Shown: positions 1-62,306 of the stretch, piece after piece
How the letters are laid out: every line of letters begins with the position of its first letter
Position numbering within the stretch: position 1 is the stretch's first letter
DNA from: Cyanoderma ruficeps
Lineage: Eukaryota; Chordata; Aves; Passeriformes; Timaliidae
Assembly (NCBI GenBank): GCA_008694505.1
Contig: VZDJ01007747.1
Location: 34,896,070 to 34,960,069 of the forward strand
DNA: 64,000 nucleotides
Direction of reading: 5' to 3'
Notes under the pieces: generated by a model
Seen by the model: the letters and a program-made list of their open reading frames with translations, nothing else
Databases searched by the model: none
Told to the model about the DNA's origin: nothing
Program-made: the position numbers and the translations under genes

Positions 1-168
1 TCAGGGATATTATACAGTAATTACACACTATGAACAGTGGCTGACAAGCACACCTGTGTGCTTGGAAATTTGTTAATTTTCTTTTTGAATTTGCCTGATA
101 CGCTGAACAAACTCTTGGGGATGTGATACATCTGAATGGATCTATTCCATATTTCATGCAGAGAAGAA

Positions 169-232
169 CAAAGGAGCAGCTATATGAATTTCAGTCAGTA
201 CAAAGGAGCAACTATATGAATTTCAGTCAGTA
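169..232. repeat. 32-bp direct tandem duplication, 2 copies
   Basis: The unit starts CAAAGGAGC(A)GCTATATG and ends TCAGTCAGTA. Copies occupy 169-200 and 201-232 and differ at one base (GCAGC versus GCAAC). The near-identity indicates a recent local duplication inside the intron. Confidence 0.9.
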
Positions 233-3200
233 CAAAACCCCACACTTATGATGCTGGCGTTTTACAACAGATGAAGCCAAATGCGCTTATCAGTAACAAT
301 GCTCTCCTGATTTGTCTTTAGGCAGGGGGCAAATGTCATCAATTTCTTCTCTCATTTAGTTTCACACATGGATTTCTGTCTGTGGAAATTGTAAGAGGGC
401 CTAAGCTGTAGCCCTGGTTTGTGCCTGACCTGTTTTGGTTTCTGAAATTCCTTTCCCAAGGAATTTTCTGTAAACAAGAGACATGTTTTGGTAACGGCAA
501 GAATGTTTACTCTTTCCCTAAGAGGAACTTCTTTTTGATGTCCCTCTGGTCTGACCAATGTGATTGAAGAGGTTTGTCTTCTTGTCACCAATCAAATTGG
601 TCTGTGTAGAATAGTACAAAAAGGGGAGAAATTCCCAAGAAAAAAGGAGTCCCTTTTTCAGCCTTCTGAAGTCGGAGTCTTTGTGTCATTGTGGTGTACA
701 ATAGCGCGATATGCCATCTACTGGAAGGAGACTGATAGTCTTGCAATTGCTGGCAGAGTTCACACCAAGTACATTCTCCCTTATTTCTAGTCAAAAGCTC
801 TCTACACAGGGTCATGGAACGAAGCATCACCATTGCAATGCATACACTTTCCTGCTGTACCAAGTAATTCTTTCCGAATGCCACACTCCAGTTAATGCCT
901 AATGAGTTGTGCCCATCCCACGGTTCTCAGAGGTGTCACCTGCTCTTGAAAGCTGATTCACATGGAGTGGTTTGACTCTTGTACACACAGAAGGTCCCAG
1001 TAGCACTTGACTCTACAACAGAGAAAAGGTTAGAGTCATCAGCTGTGAGATTATCAAAAATTACTGCTCTGTGGTGATTTTGCATGACTTCTTCACATGA
1101 CCTGAAGAAACATTTGACTGAAGAAGCTTTTTATTTGAAATGCAGTGATGTTTGGCATCATCAGTGTTGACAGTTGTCCCAGGTTCCCTTCAGCTCTGCA
1201 TGGAATTCCAGGATCTGTACCTGTGTAATGTTAATTCTAGAAAACAGTTCCAGCAAAGGAAGTGTCACATTTGTAATTACTTTAAGTCCTTCAGGCAAAG
1301 TGAAAACTAACCATTGCCTGCAAGTTGCTTGTGGCTGTAAATGTTTAGTTGAAAAAGAACCATTGTGTAAGGAAGACAAATTCTGGATGATAGAGCCTGG
1401 GCTGTGTTATATAAAAGCTCTGTTTATAAGGCTGCAGTGATACTTTGCAATCCCATTCTCTGAGATATTATACAATGCAGCACAGAGGAGACAAAGTACA
1501 GATTCATAGACTCCTTTGGGCAAATCTTTCTAGCTTTTATAACATTTAAGAATCTTGGCCTATTTTTCTTGCTATTGCAGTATATAATTACCTCTGTGGT
1601 AGAGCAATTTTGGTTATTCAGTAAGAACAACATAATGAAATAGTCTGTGTTTAATATTTTTATTTTAATTTGACATCTGTGCAAATTCTGAACTTGAATG
1701 TAGCCAAAGAAGACTATTATCTGGCTATATGTGCCCAGATATTTGAAAGGTTAACTATAGGATTCCTTTATTTTATTTAAAAAGGTAATTTTCTTCAACT
1801 TGGGATAACAATATCTACTACAACTATTTATCCAAGTTAAAACTGACAAACACAATGTTTCCAAAGTCCACTGGCCCTCCAGACAAATGTAGATATCATT
1901 ACTGCCACCTATTGCTACAAGAAAAGAATTGAAGATGTTTTCATATTTGTATATTTCACCATGGGGATAAAATTGTAAAATAACAAGCTTGTTCCAGTTA
2001 AGGCATTTGTAAATAAATGTTTTGATATCTTCTTTGACAGCTTAATTTTTAGAGCTATATAAAATTGGCTAGTACAAGTGTTACGAAAATCCAACATTGT
2101 CATGGACACCTGGTAAAAAATAGCACTAAACTAGAAAGGAATGCCAGGCACCACACAACTCAGCATCACAGATTCTCGTTTCTATATAACTGGAACTACA
2201 ATCCCAAACCTTGACCAGGTGCCCAGATTTTCTTTAAATGTACATAGGGAGAGGTAGGGCCTCCAGAGGCTTTCATGGGTGAGAGCTTTTTCACTTGTCA
2301 AAATTATTACAGCAGTCATATGTTTCTTACAGACCACAAAATGGTCTTGCCACACAGGTTGTCCCACAGAAAGGAATGTGATAATGGACTGGATGATGGG
2401 AGTTTGATTAGGAGCATATGAATGCTTGCTACCAGACAAGCAGCTGGAAGTAGATCTAATGAATGATCTAATACCTTGTCTTCTCAACTTGCTTTCAGTT
2501 TTATTGAATTGTTTAAATTTCAAAATTATAGCGAGGCACAGGGTCATATAATGTCACAACATTCACCTGAGCAGGAACAGAGGGCTCTGAAGATCTTTTA
2601 ATAAAAGGACAGTAAGTGGCAGCAATTACTGCTGAGATCTAAGTGAATGGTATCTGAACAAGAAATCAGAGGTCTGGAGCTGTGAAAGTCTTTCATTCCC
2701 ATTCATCTAATACTAAATAACAATAAAAAACTCTTACTTTTCTTACTATGATCTTTTAAAAAAAAACATGAAGCAGTTATGGAAACTAGGAAAAATGTTA
2801 ATCAGAAACAGAAAAATAAGGTGTTGACAAAAGGAAAAAAAGATGCAGCACACTTCATTAAGGTTATTTTTTGTGCAAGTCCTCCTGATAGGTGCCCTGC
2901 ACAGTTCAGCCCTTGAAGATATCTCATTTCTGTGCCATCCTCACAGAAGCAAAATATGTTTGGAAAAATTAATCTCCTGGCTGTACAGTAGCTAATATAT
3001 ATTGACTTTCCCTTTATCCAAAGTGTCAATAAATTCAGCTAAAGAAAACCTCAATATCTATGCAGTCACTTCTTTTATAAACTGCATGCCTTGGACATTT
3101 GTATTATTTGTGAGTGTAATAAGAAATAGGAAGGAAATAAGGTCCCTCTCTGTGAAAATCAGAATTTGTTTACTTTTCTTTCCATAACCAGGAGAAAACC

Positions 3201-4536
3201 CTTTATCATACATTTTATGGTTCACTTCAGTGCTCTGATCCAGTGATGTCCCATGTGACTTCAAATAATTCATAGCTGAAGCTTATATTTCTCAACTCTT
3301 TGCCTTTTTTATGGCTGTTGAGAACTGCTACGCACCTAGTATTAACCTTAATGCCTATTTCTATGTAAGGAAAAAAATATTATCATTAGACATGAACCGC
3401 ATGATTAAGAAAAACCTTTAACTCAGTATTTTAAAGATTATCCTACAAAACAGTTGGGTTGTTAGCACTAAAGAGAAAAATGTACTAGAAAACTTTAATT
3501 AAAGTGGAAACAATGTCAACTGAAGACAGTGAAATCCTTCTACTGACCTCAAGGGCCTTTGTCTGAATCCTGCTTCTTTTGCATCCTTATGAGAATGCAA
3601 AATCCATCTAATTTAATTTCTCTGTGGATGTGTTGAAACTATCTCTGAGAAAAAAACCCTTAGCATTCTTCAAGGGCATGGGTTGCCTTCATTGTCAGGC
3701 AATGAATTTTCAGTGATTCACATGTAAATTTGTTAATTTACCTACTTAAAATTAATTGTTATTAATGTGAAGTGATAGCCAATGAACCAGCCATCAATTT
3801 TTTCTTGAGAAAAGTGGGAAATTCATGGTTGAATTCACCAGAGATACTCTTTTCTTTGGTAGACGGATGTTTCAAGTCCAGTCAGTAAAAACAGACAAAA
3901 AGTTATGAAGTCCTGATTGATCATATTACGAGACTTTTTTTGAGATTGTACTGAATTTCAAGCTTTAGAGCAAGTGGCATCATCACATGTTTTTCAGTCT
4001 TTCTTTTATAATTATTTAATCTAATAAAGAATACAAAAGTATGACCTCTAGGAAGTTATTTATGGTCATTAATCCAGGTGAGCAACTCAGATTCTCCCCT
4101 TTTAATGTATATTTAAAATTCCTGTCATTTTATCTAACACTGGCAATACAGTAATCTAGATTTGGTCATTCCTACTGAGATTTCTCAGAGTCCTCTTCAG
4201 GTGATATAATCTTTATTTTTTTTCCACTTACACAGCTAACAACTATTGTGTTATACCTCTGCAGTGCTGAACTGCAGGGCATTTCAATTTTGACCTCATT
4301 TCAAGATGAAGATAGGCTATTTATTCCTACTATTTTCTTCATGAGCATTCAATCCCCATGATAGAATTTAAGAGGTGAAAGCTCTCACCAGCTGCCAACT
4401 GCTGGGGACTATATCAAAGACTCATTAAATTCCACATATACAGTTCTCTCACCGGTTTCTTCAATCTTTCATGAACTTCCTTGACGTCAAAAGGAGGGGA
4501 AGTAAGACAGTCTTTGAACTTGGATACATTATTTTT

Positions 4537-4728
4537 CATAGACTCAGATTAATTCGGTGTGGAAGGAACCTCCAGGGGCCTCTAGTATAATGATCTTCCC
4601 AAAGCAGGGTCAGCCTTCAGATCAGATCAGGTTATTCGGGATTTATCCAGTCAGGTCTTGAAAACCAAGGATGAAGACTGCATGACTTCTCCGCCCCTTG
4701 ATTTAGAAACCTGCTTCTACTTCACTTG
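4537..4728 (-). mobile_element. CR1 LINE 3'-end fragment, reverse orientation
   Basis: Read on +, it begins TCATAGACTCAGATTAATT and GGAAGGAACCTCCAGGGGCC, continues with AAAGCAGGGTCAGCCT, and then a CAGTCAGGTCTTGAAAACC segment. This is the order seen in the reverse complement of bird CR1 3' ends. It is 5'-truncated, as usual for CR1, and noticeably diverged. Confidence 0.75.
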
Positions 4729-5739
4729 ATAAAATCAGAAAGAAACTATAATAAAAGATAATTAAAACTGCAAAATCTTGAACCTAAGTCCTTTATAACC
4801 ATTGTGAGCCTTTCCGGGGAGGACAAGGACTGGGATATGCAGTGAGCATGAGTTGAGTCACATGTGTGGTTTTATTCCATGCAGAGAGAAAACCTCAAGT
4901 TCATGGGATGCAAACACAGCCTAGATATCATAGAAGATACAAGTAGATTATTAATTGTTCTTTCCTACTTGGAAATTATAAGCAGCAGCATCTTACTTAG
5001 CTTTCATATCTCAGGCAGCTTTATTTTGATATTTGTAGCTAAGGCAATTGAAGAAATCTAGAAATGGTTTCACAGGCAATATCAACTAGTAGCAGTTAAA
5101 CTGTGGGAGTTTTTTTCTCAATTGTTCACACCTTTGAGTTTCTTGACCCAGCTTTTATGTTAGTTATGCCTTGTCCTGTCACTGAGCAAAAGACTTTGAA
5201 GGTTTCTCTACTCTCATTTCCATGTGGCTCTGATATCTCTGCATACAAAAACAGTTGGAGTAGTACTGGTACAGACTGACAAAGTTGTTTTTATGAAATC
5301 AGTGTCAAGGGTGCTTCCATAGCTCTGCTGATCATTGCTTGATGAATGGTCAGAGAGAAGGCCAGGGCAGATCTGAATCCAAACCATGGTGAGTGTGATT
5401 CTTGCAAAAGCCTTTCAATTTCTCCTATGAGCTGGTTCAAAGTACTTGGATTATGAAATGAGTATTTCAATTAATTCTCTTAGCTAGGGATATGTATAAC
5501 AAGAAAACTCTGAAGTTAAGGTGCTGCATTTCATACCCTGCTGTTTAAATATCTTGCTAATGGGAATTTTTTTTCAGAAAAATTGATGTTTAATCAAACT
5601 AGAATTTCACTTACATAGTATGTTTGAACTTAAATTGCCTAACTAAAGAGGATTTATCTTTTAAATTCACTAAAAGAGTGGTTTAGTGAATTTAATTTGA
5701 GTATTTACCTGAAGGAACAAAATATAAAAGACTCCAGAA

Positions 5740-6360
5740 GCCCTCAGTTCTGAATACATCCAATAACTTGCAATGCACCTGGGACTGCCAGGTCTTCACC
5801 TCAACCCACTGAACCCTCTCCACCCTGCCCCTAGCTGGCAGTGGTCAGTTCAAGGGCAGAGCAATGCCCTTGATCCCCTGCAGTTTTTAGAGCTTTCAAC
5901 AAGCTGCCTCTGGAGCACAGACATTTTAGTGCCCGCTGTGAACTGGAGACAGTCACACAGCAGAGAACTGCTGGAGGGCACGGTCTACACGGTGACCCTG
6001 TGCTTGCCACATGAATCCGTGCATCTCACATGGCCCCAGGCATATGACCCCAAAACAGCAGTGTCTTACCTAATAGACTTGTTTACCTTCTGGCTTAAGA
6101 TAGCCCACGACTTGTACTTGTTGCAAAAGCAGTTTAAAATAGCCTGTTTGAGGTCTGAGGCAGGGTTATGAGTCCGTCAGGTTGCCTCAGGGACTGAGGG
6201 GTTGGCCTGCTGTGTGCAAGGCCATGCGCCCTGTGGTGCCTGCCCACAGATACATCCTGCCTCTGAGCAAAATGAGCAAAGCCAACAGTGGGGAACATCC
6301 CTCAGGTGGGAAAGGCTTTACGGTTTGTGCACATCTGTATCAAGGATCAGCCGCTGCCTG
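5740..6360 (+). other. GC-richer block with a 132-codon open frame, unidentified
   Basis: An island of clearly higher GC within AT-rich intron. The frame 5773-6171 stays open for 132 codons, and a TATAAAAG box-like motif lies at 5723-5730. I recognise no protein family in the translation, which is Leu/His/Pro/Trp rich. It could be a retroelement piece, such as an LTR with a TATA box, an unannotated exon, or chance. Nothing shows it is translated. Confidence 0.25.
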
Positions 6361-7342
6361 AATTAGTCACGGAAAGATAAGCACAGATCTAATTTCACCA
6401 CTCAGCTTTCTGAACATTACAGACACAAACTGAATGAAGAATATGTTTGATGATACATACAGTTGTGAAGTGGATTTGTCAATGTCTTTTCTGGTGGCTA
6501 TAAAAATGTATAGTCTGTTTAATGATGCAATACCATTGCAAGTATTGAACTGATCTTCTTTTAAAAAAGGTAGAAAAGGCACTTCTTGTAATGAGCAATC
6601 CCTGGGTGATGTATTGTTATCCACACAGCAGTAACTTATAAAGATGAATTTCTCCTTTTGATCAGTTTTATTCTTGGTGAAGTGCTAATGACTGTATAAT
6701 TTTAATTCTTAATTTTCTTAAACTAGGGAAAAGAATTTGGGACTCTGTTGAATCACTGGTTTTAGGAGGCGGCAAAAAGACCCAAATGTACTTGTGTATA
6801 ACCCCCAATCTTTTTACCCACATGAGAAGCGTGGAGTCAACTTGTGCTTGTTATAATTTGTGAAGACAAAGTTTAAAATATTTAATTCAGCTGTCAAAGC
6901 TATTACTTACTTACTTCCATGGAAAGTTATTGCTGTATTTTCAAGTCATGAATCAACTACAAAGACTATTCAACAGGAAATCCCAATTCCAACTCTTATC
7001 ACAAAACAGTTATCAGAAACCGAAGACCATATTGTCACTAAAATATAGAAACCATCTGAGCAGTAGCTCTTTCAAAAACTATTTCATCAGTTGAGAGATT
7101 AAATACAACATTACATTTAGAATTGCATAGAATCTCCTATGCTAATTCAACCAAATTCAACAAAACACAAAATTCCAAGTTCAAACAAAACACAATCATG
7201 TTTCCTAATATAAACAAATATATTTATTCCTACAGTTTGTCTCACAACTTCACCCATATGAAATCAAAAAAGGAAAGATTATAATATGATAAATTATATG
7301 CCAAGTGATTACAGGGGACAGGAAAGACAGAACTCAGAGTCT

Positions 7343-7369
7343 GGAAGATTTGGAAGATTTGGAAGATTT
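7343..7369. repeat. 9-bp tandem repeat, 3 copies
   Basis: Three perfect copies of GGAAGATTT at 7343-7351, 7352-7360 and 7361-7369. Confidence 0.9.
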
Positions 7370-7554
7370 TGAAATAGGGTCTAGGATAGATGTTCCCTTT
7401 ATTACACAAATAACTAGAACTGTTGCTGAATCAGAGAGTTATAGGTAGCCTGTAAGTTGTGCAGAAGACAGTATTTCACTCTGAAACATTGGTTTAACTT
7501 TAAATTTCCATCCCAGATAGTTAGTGATAATGAGATCCTGTTCCTTTACACAGG

Positions 7555-7590
7555 CATATATATATATGTATATACACATATATATATATG
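7555..7590. repeat. AT/GT dinucleotide microsatellite
   Basis: Alternating purine-pyrimidine tract of about 36 bases, mainly AT with GT and AC interruptions. It is likely length-polymorphic. Confidence 0.9.
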
Positions 7591-8998
7591 CATTCTATAT
7601 TATTTCCAAATATGCAGAGCATTATTCAAACTAATTTCTTATTTATCCTGAGTTTCTTCAGCTGCCACTACACAAATTTTAAAAATAATCTTAGAATCTT
7701 TCATCTTTTCATATGATTCTCAGCCAGGGCTAGAAAGTATGGAATCCAGAATGCTATGGAAAGTGTAGGTTTCCTTCTTCTGTCAATAAAGATGTAAAAT
7801 TTAGGTGATGACTGAGCTCATATCATGCAAGCAATTACATGTTATAACTCCTATTGCTATTTTATTCCTGTATTGTGTTTACTTTAGAAGCCCTTCTCTA
7901 CTTTAAATTTGGAAAAAAAATATTTTGGTGTAATACATTTTCCTTTTGCAACACTTCACTTTTTTGATTACTCCATTTATGGGCATGTTGTGAAAAAACA
8001 TTCCTAGGAAATGTTTAGATCAAGCCATCTCTCATCTAAAAGAGATTACAGAGGTGGGAGTGTTTGTAGTTCATTTGCAAATATTCAAGAGTTATTTTGC
8101 CAGTTTTTTGCCGTGTCTTTTGAGGTAAGTAGAAAATTCAGCCCAAGGGCCACAGCTGTTGCTGATGCCTCTGCCACTCTAAAAATGCCTCCCCAAGAAC
8201 AAACCGTTTCAAAACTGCATGAAGTGACAAGGCAGTGCCACACAACACTGCCACATCACAGTCACCAAAGCCACAGGGTGGGCCAAACCTGGACCAATCC
8301 AGCCAGCAAAGCCAAGACATGAATTTTCCCTGGACAGCCCCACACCAATGGCAACAATTCTGGACCAAGAAAGAGGATGGGAATGCCTGACCGAGGTGGG
8401 GAAAAGTTGTTTTCATCCCTCCTTCCAGCAGCATGAACTTAGGTCAATGGAAAATAATCCTGAAAGTTCAACTATCTACAGCCAAGTGGAGATTTGGGAG
8501 TAAAAACAGAGCTGCTGGACATACTCAATTACCAGAAAGCAGATCACAGGACCCTGCCGTATGTGAGTGACTGTGCATGGCAGATTAGCAGGGTCTGGCA
8601 GACAGGGTAAACCACCTATGTTTCAAATTAAATGATTTCTGTCAAATGTGGAGCCCCTAAAGCAATCAGGCACCTTCTAGATGCAAATCTGCCTTCTCAT
8701 TTTTACTGCTGTTATAAAGAATAAAGCACACAATCTTGAAAACCAGACCCATGTCAATGCTAACCATATGAAAACAAAACCACAATAAATGGAAACCCAG
8801 AGAGGCTCTTTAATATGCCTGTTTTCTCAGGGCAGCAAAAATATTTTGATAAAATCATTTACCTTTATGTATTATATGGTTTTCTTTGGGTTTGTAATGA
8901 TTTAAGTGACTTAGTCCTCAAACCCAAATGGGAAAACTTTAAAATTGCAGATTTCCTTTGGGTACAGAATGTAATGTTTTCCTTCCTTTATTTTCCAG

Positions 8999-59028
<50,030 letters not shown>

Positions 59029-59059
59029 TGAGCCCCGGCCTCGCACGCCCACACCGGCA

Positions 59060-59084
59060 GGGCGAGGGAGGGTCCTCCCTGCCC
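59060..59084 (+). promoter_or_regulatory. GC-rich hairpin in 3'UTR just after the stop
   Basis: GGGC pairs with GCCC and AGGGAGG with CCTCCCT around a very short GT centre, with one bulged G at 59064. It begins 32 bases after the stop codon. It would form a stable RNA stem, but no function is known. Confidence 0.4.
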
Positions 59085-60014
59085 ACCCCTGATTCTGCAC
59101 CTCACCCCTCCTAAAACAGGATCCCTGGCCAAGGACAAACCCACACAGCACACTGGCTGAGATTTTCCACATAAGCTCTGCTCTCCTCTTGACTCTGCCC
59201 CTGGAAAAATGACCATCAGCAGCAAAATACAGTTTTTTTAAGTAAGCGTGACTTTTGTTTTCAAAATCCTGGAAGAAAACTTGAAACCATTCATTAGGCA
59301 GCCTCTCAAAGATTGCCACATTCCTGGATATTTGCAAGAGACAACGTTGTGCTGGGGTCAGCTTTATCTTGAAGGTTTTAACATTACTCCCAATCTCTCT
59401 GTTAATTAAAATGGTTCAGTTTGAAATTTTGTGAAACTGCTGGACACAGCTGTTTCTAAGCACCTGTTGTTGACTTTGTAACAGATGTACATGATGTAAA
59501 TACATTAATGTAGCATCAAACAGGCCAAACACAATAATTTCATTTAAATATCATTGAAACTCACTGAAAAAGTTGCAGTGTGAGTGTATTCACATTGTTC
59601 TTTAACATCACGTGTTCTGCTTTGTAGCAAAAGATGTGACCCTGGCCAAGTCCAAGTTTTGCTAGTGACTTTAGTGGATACAGGATCAGACACATTAGTT
59701 ATGTATAGTAACCATGGCAAAGAAAGACCTTTTTATTTGTAACAATAAGCTGACTGAGACAGAGTTGAAAAGCAGCTTAGTAAGGAAAGCTAAAAACATT
59801 AAGAATTTGCTCAGATCCATAGCTAGGTGTTATAAAATATTAAGAAGTTACATGTGTCTCTGTTTTCATGGATCTATTCTGGATGAAATTATCTTGAATA
59901 GAAAGAAACCTACTTCAGTCAAAATATTGCTGACATGAAATCCTTTAATTTTAAACAGCCGCCAAAATTCCAAACATTTATGGTATTTTACAACTTGTAC
60001 ATCCACATTTTGAT

Positions 60015-60020
60015 AATAAA
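60015..60020 (+). promoter_or_regulatory. STK32B: Candidate STK32B poly(A) signal (AATAAA)
   Basis: The first canonical AATAAA after the stop codon, followed within 30 bases by T- and GT-rich sequence (TTGTGCTTTTGTT) resembling a downstream element. Cleavage would be near 60035-60045. Confidence 0.5.
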
Positions 60021-60474
60021 TGCATGTTTATTCTGTCCAATTGTGCTTTTGTTATGAAGGGTTACCACCTGTAAGCAAATTTCATTTCAACTTTTTAAAA
60101 CAAATAGGTTAGGTTTTTGAAAGTGAAAAACTTTTTATTTGAAATAATCTATTTTTACTGCGTCATTTCCATTCTATCTTTTACAAAACAAAGTTCTTTG
60201 TAATTTAATCTATTGTAAATTTTCTTTCATGTTATATGTAATTTTGGTCACAACTTTTTTGCAAATATAGATTTTTATCACTCCATGAAATGATATGGTG
60301 TTCCATATCATCAACAACAAACAGTTCACAAATGTGCAAAGGTAAAGATTCTATGTCTGTCATGAGCATGGTGTTGGTCTACTTGCTTAATTTGGTCATA
60401 GACTGAAATAACCATAGGATCGAGCAAAGGAGCAAATTTTTTCTGGTCATAGGAGTACAGAATTCATTGCCAAA

Positions 60475-60480
60475 AATAAA
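60475..60480 (+). promoter_or_regulatory. STK32B: Alternative distal poly(A) signal (AATAAA)
   Basis: A second AATAAA, followed by a C/T-rich stretch and a run of about 15 T residues that ends near the ambiguous base at 60526. It could serve a longer 3'UTR. Confidence 0.3.
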
Positions 60481-61026
60481 CTATTTCCCATCCATCCTTT
60501 CCTTTTTTTTTTTTTTTCCTTTTATNTATTTGTTTCCCTTGGGAAAGACCAAAGTAGATAAGATTTTACATTATTTCTGGAAACACCTTTTGTTCTGTTC
60601 CAATCAAAATGCCTAGGGATTTTGGACCTTGATCTGGATCGGAAAGAAAATCTTTTATTCATTTGAATAATCCTACAAAAATTAAAGTAGCTAGGTAAAT
60701 ATAATAAGTAAATATTTGCAGGATCCATGATGTATCAGATGATATAGACTAGAGACATGGAGTGTTTATAAGGAGAACCAGTAATTCAGTGAGATTTTCC
60801 ATGTAAACTTTTCCAACTGGAAAAACATGGGAGAAAAAGGCAATTGCACTTTTGATTCTTTTGCTGTGATTAGAGTTATTTTGAGCAAGAAGAGTTCCTC
60901 TGGGTGATTTTGTACATCACCCACACAGAATGCCACTGTGCTACCACCTTAACTGAGGGCGAGAAAGCATTTTTGAAGTAAACGTCCCAACCTGACAACC
61001 CCACTGCATTTTGGTACATATTTTAG

Positions 61027-61130
61027 CACCCAAACCAGATGTTTTTTGGATGATACAACACCAGAAGATGTGTTCCAAGAGAGCACTTATTGCCATCTGC
61101 CCAGCCGTGAGCCTGTAGACCTAGGAACAG
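61027..61130 (+). other. Candidate internal exon, unidentified gene
   Basis: A 104-bp segment between TATTTTAG and a consensus donor ACAG|GTAAGA. With entry phase 2 one frame is open throughout, containing LDDTTPEDVFQESTYCHLPS and ending in phase 1. The translation is acidic and protein-like but matches no family I know. STYCHL fits the loose SxYxxL tyrosine-motif pattern. It may be chance. Confidence 0.3.
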
Positions 61131-61727
61131 GTAAGAAAAAAATCTGGGGTGGAACTTCCCAAAATGTGGCTCAGGATGTCAGGTCAGCAGAGCCTCTCCT
61201 GTCCAGCTGCACTGTCAGCTCATGCACACACAGCCCCCAAGAAGCCTGGCTTTATAGGATGAGAAGTGGGTAGAATGCAAGATATACATAGTGCAAGATC
61301 ATCAGTGACTGCATTAAAAATTGGAGGAGTTTACTGCAGATAAAATTTAATTAGCAGCAGGATTCTACCAAATATTTGCAGTCTGATCTGTCTGTTGCTG
61401 GGTGTCTTTGCCAGTGCTTTACTAGAGCTGTTTTTTGAGAGGAGCCTGGTTATTCAATAGATTGCATCTACTTAAATATATTTGCACAGAGAATTGTGCA
61501 TGAATGCAAGCTCTCTCAGACACTTTAATTTCACGCTTGTTGCCACACAATCATTTCTCAAACTGTACTGCTTGCAAAAAAATGAAATCATGGCACCAAT
61601 CAGCTTTATCCACAGTCCATAGCACTTCCACTGACTGCAAGCTGTACCTTCTGCTGCATATAATTATCTGTGTCAACTTATTACACAGATGGGTGAATGC
61701 CCTCAGCCATACCATGGAGACCCAATA

Positions 61728-61905
61728 TTGAATCAAAGAATCAGTGAATGGTTGGGGTTGGAAGAGACATTTAAAGGTCACCCAGTCCAATTCCCCTGCA
61801 GTGAGCAGGGACACCTTCAACTAGATCAAGCTCCTCAGAGCCCAATCCAACATGGCCCTGAAAGCTTCTAGGGATGGACCCCCAGATCTTGGAACACCTA
61901 CACCT
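61728..61905 (-). mobile_element. CR1 LINE 3'-end fragment, reverse orientation
   Basis: Read on +, it begins TTGAATCAAAGAATCAGTGA, then TGGTTGGGGTTGGAAGAGAC, GGTCACCCAGTCCAATTCCC, GGGACACCTTCAACTAGATC and GCCCAATCCAACATGGCCCT. These are the classic blocks of an inverted CR1 3' end. It is 5'-truncated, at about 180 bp. Confidence 0.9.
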
Positions 61906-62220
61906 TTATTTCATCTTTCCTTTCAATCAACATAGCAGTAAGGATCTGTCTTGCCATGGGAAGCTCTGATAATGGCGCAGAAGAAAACGAAGAGAGGTTA
62001 TTAGTAATAGAATGTGATTTGTGGGGACAGAATATATGCAACAAGAAAAGTCACAAAGCCTGGGAACACGCCTGAGAAATGCTTGCTTGAGACTTGTCTC
62101 TCCTACTTTAGACATAAGAAAAATGAATTAGCCAGATCCAGGCTCAAAAATAGAGATGAAAAAGGGAAAAAATGCTTTTAGGATGCGGCGCACTTTCCCT
62201 GTTTTGATTGTCTGTTTTAG

Positions 62221-62306
62221 CAGATGGTTCTCCCTGTAGCTCTGTCTCCATGGAGTACATCATCAGTGCACACAACTCAGATGTGGACATGCACATTGTG
62301 CACTGA
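62221..62306 (+). other. Candidate terminal exon with tandem acceptor, unidentified gene
   Basis: A pyrimidine-rich tract ending TCTGTTTTAG is followed by CAG, a NAGNAG tandem acceptor that allows a start at 62221 or 62224. Joined to the phase-1 end of 61130, either choice keeps a frame open (DGSPCSSVSMEYIISAHNSD) to TGA at 62304-62306. The phase agreement with the segment at 61027 is why the two are listed as a pair. Confidence 0.3.

Larger units (their letters stand above)
1..8998 (+). other. STK32B: STK32B intron (3' part of the intron before exon A)
   Basis: No exon is recognised here. The exon expected to end in HIIHR does not appear. Contents: a 32-bp tandem duplication (169-232), a CR1 3' end (4537-4728), a GC-richer block (5740-6360), a 9-bp triple repeat (7343-7369) and an AT/GT microsatellite (7555-7590). 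The rest is AT-rich unique-looking DNA. Confidence 0.8.
59029..60044 (+). other. STK32B: Probable STK32B 3'UTR
   Basis: Non-coding continuation of the terminal exon after TAG. The first 90 bases are GC-rich and include a near-perfect hairpin at 59060-59084. The rest is AT-rich. The end is inferred from the first AATAAA with T/GT-rich sequence after it. A second AATAAA at 60475 would give a longer UTR. No repeat is recognised here. Confidence 0.55.

Noticed and set aside
2182..2547. A 121-codon minus-strand open frame
   Set aside because: Low-complexity translation without a known motif, inside the intron, and not supported by splice sites.
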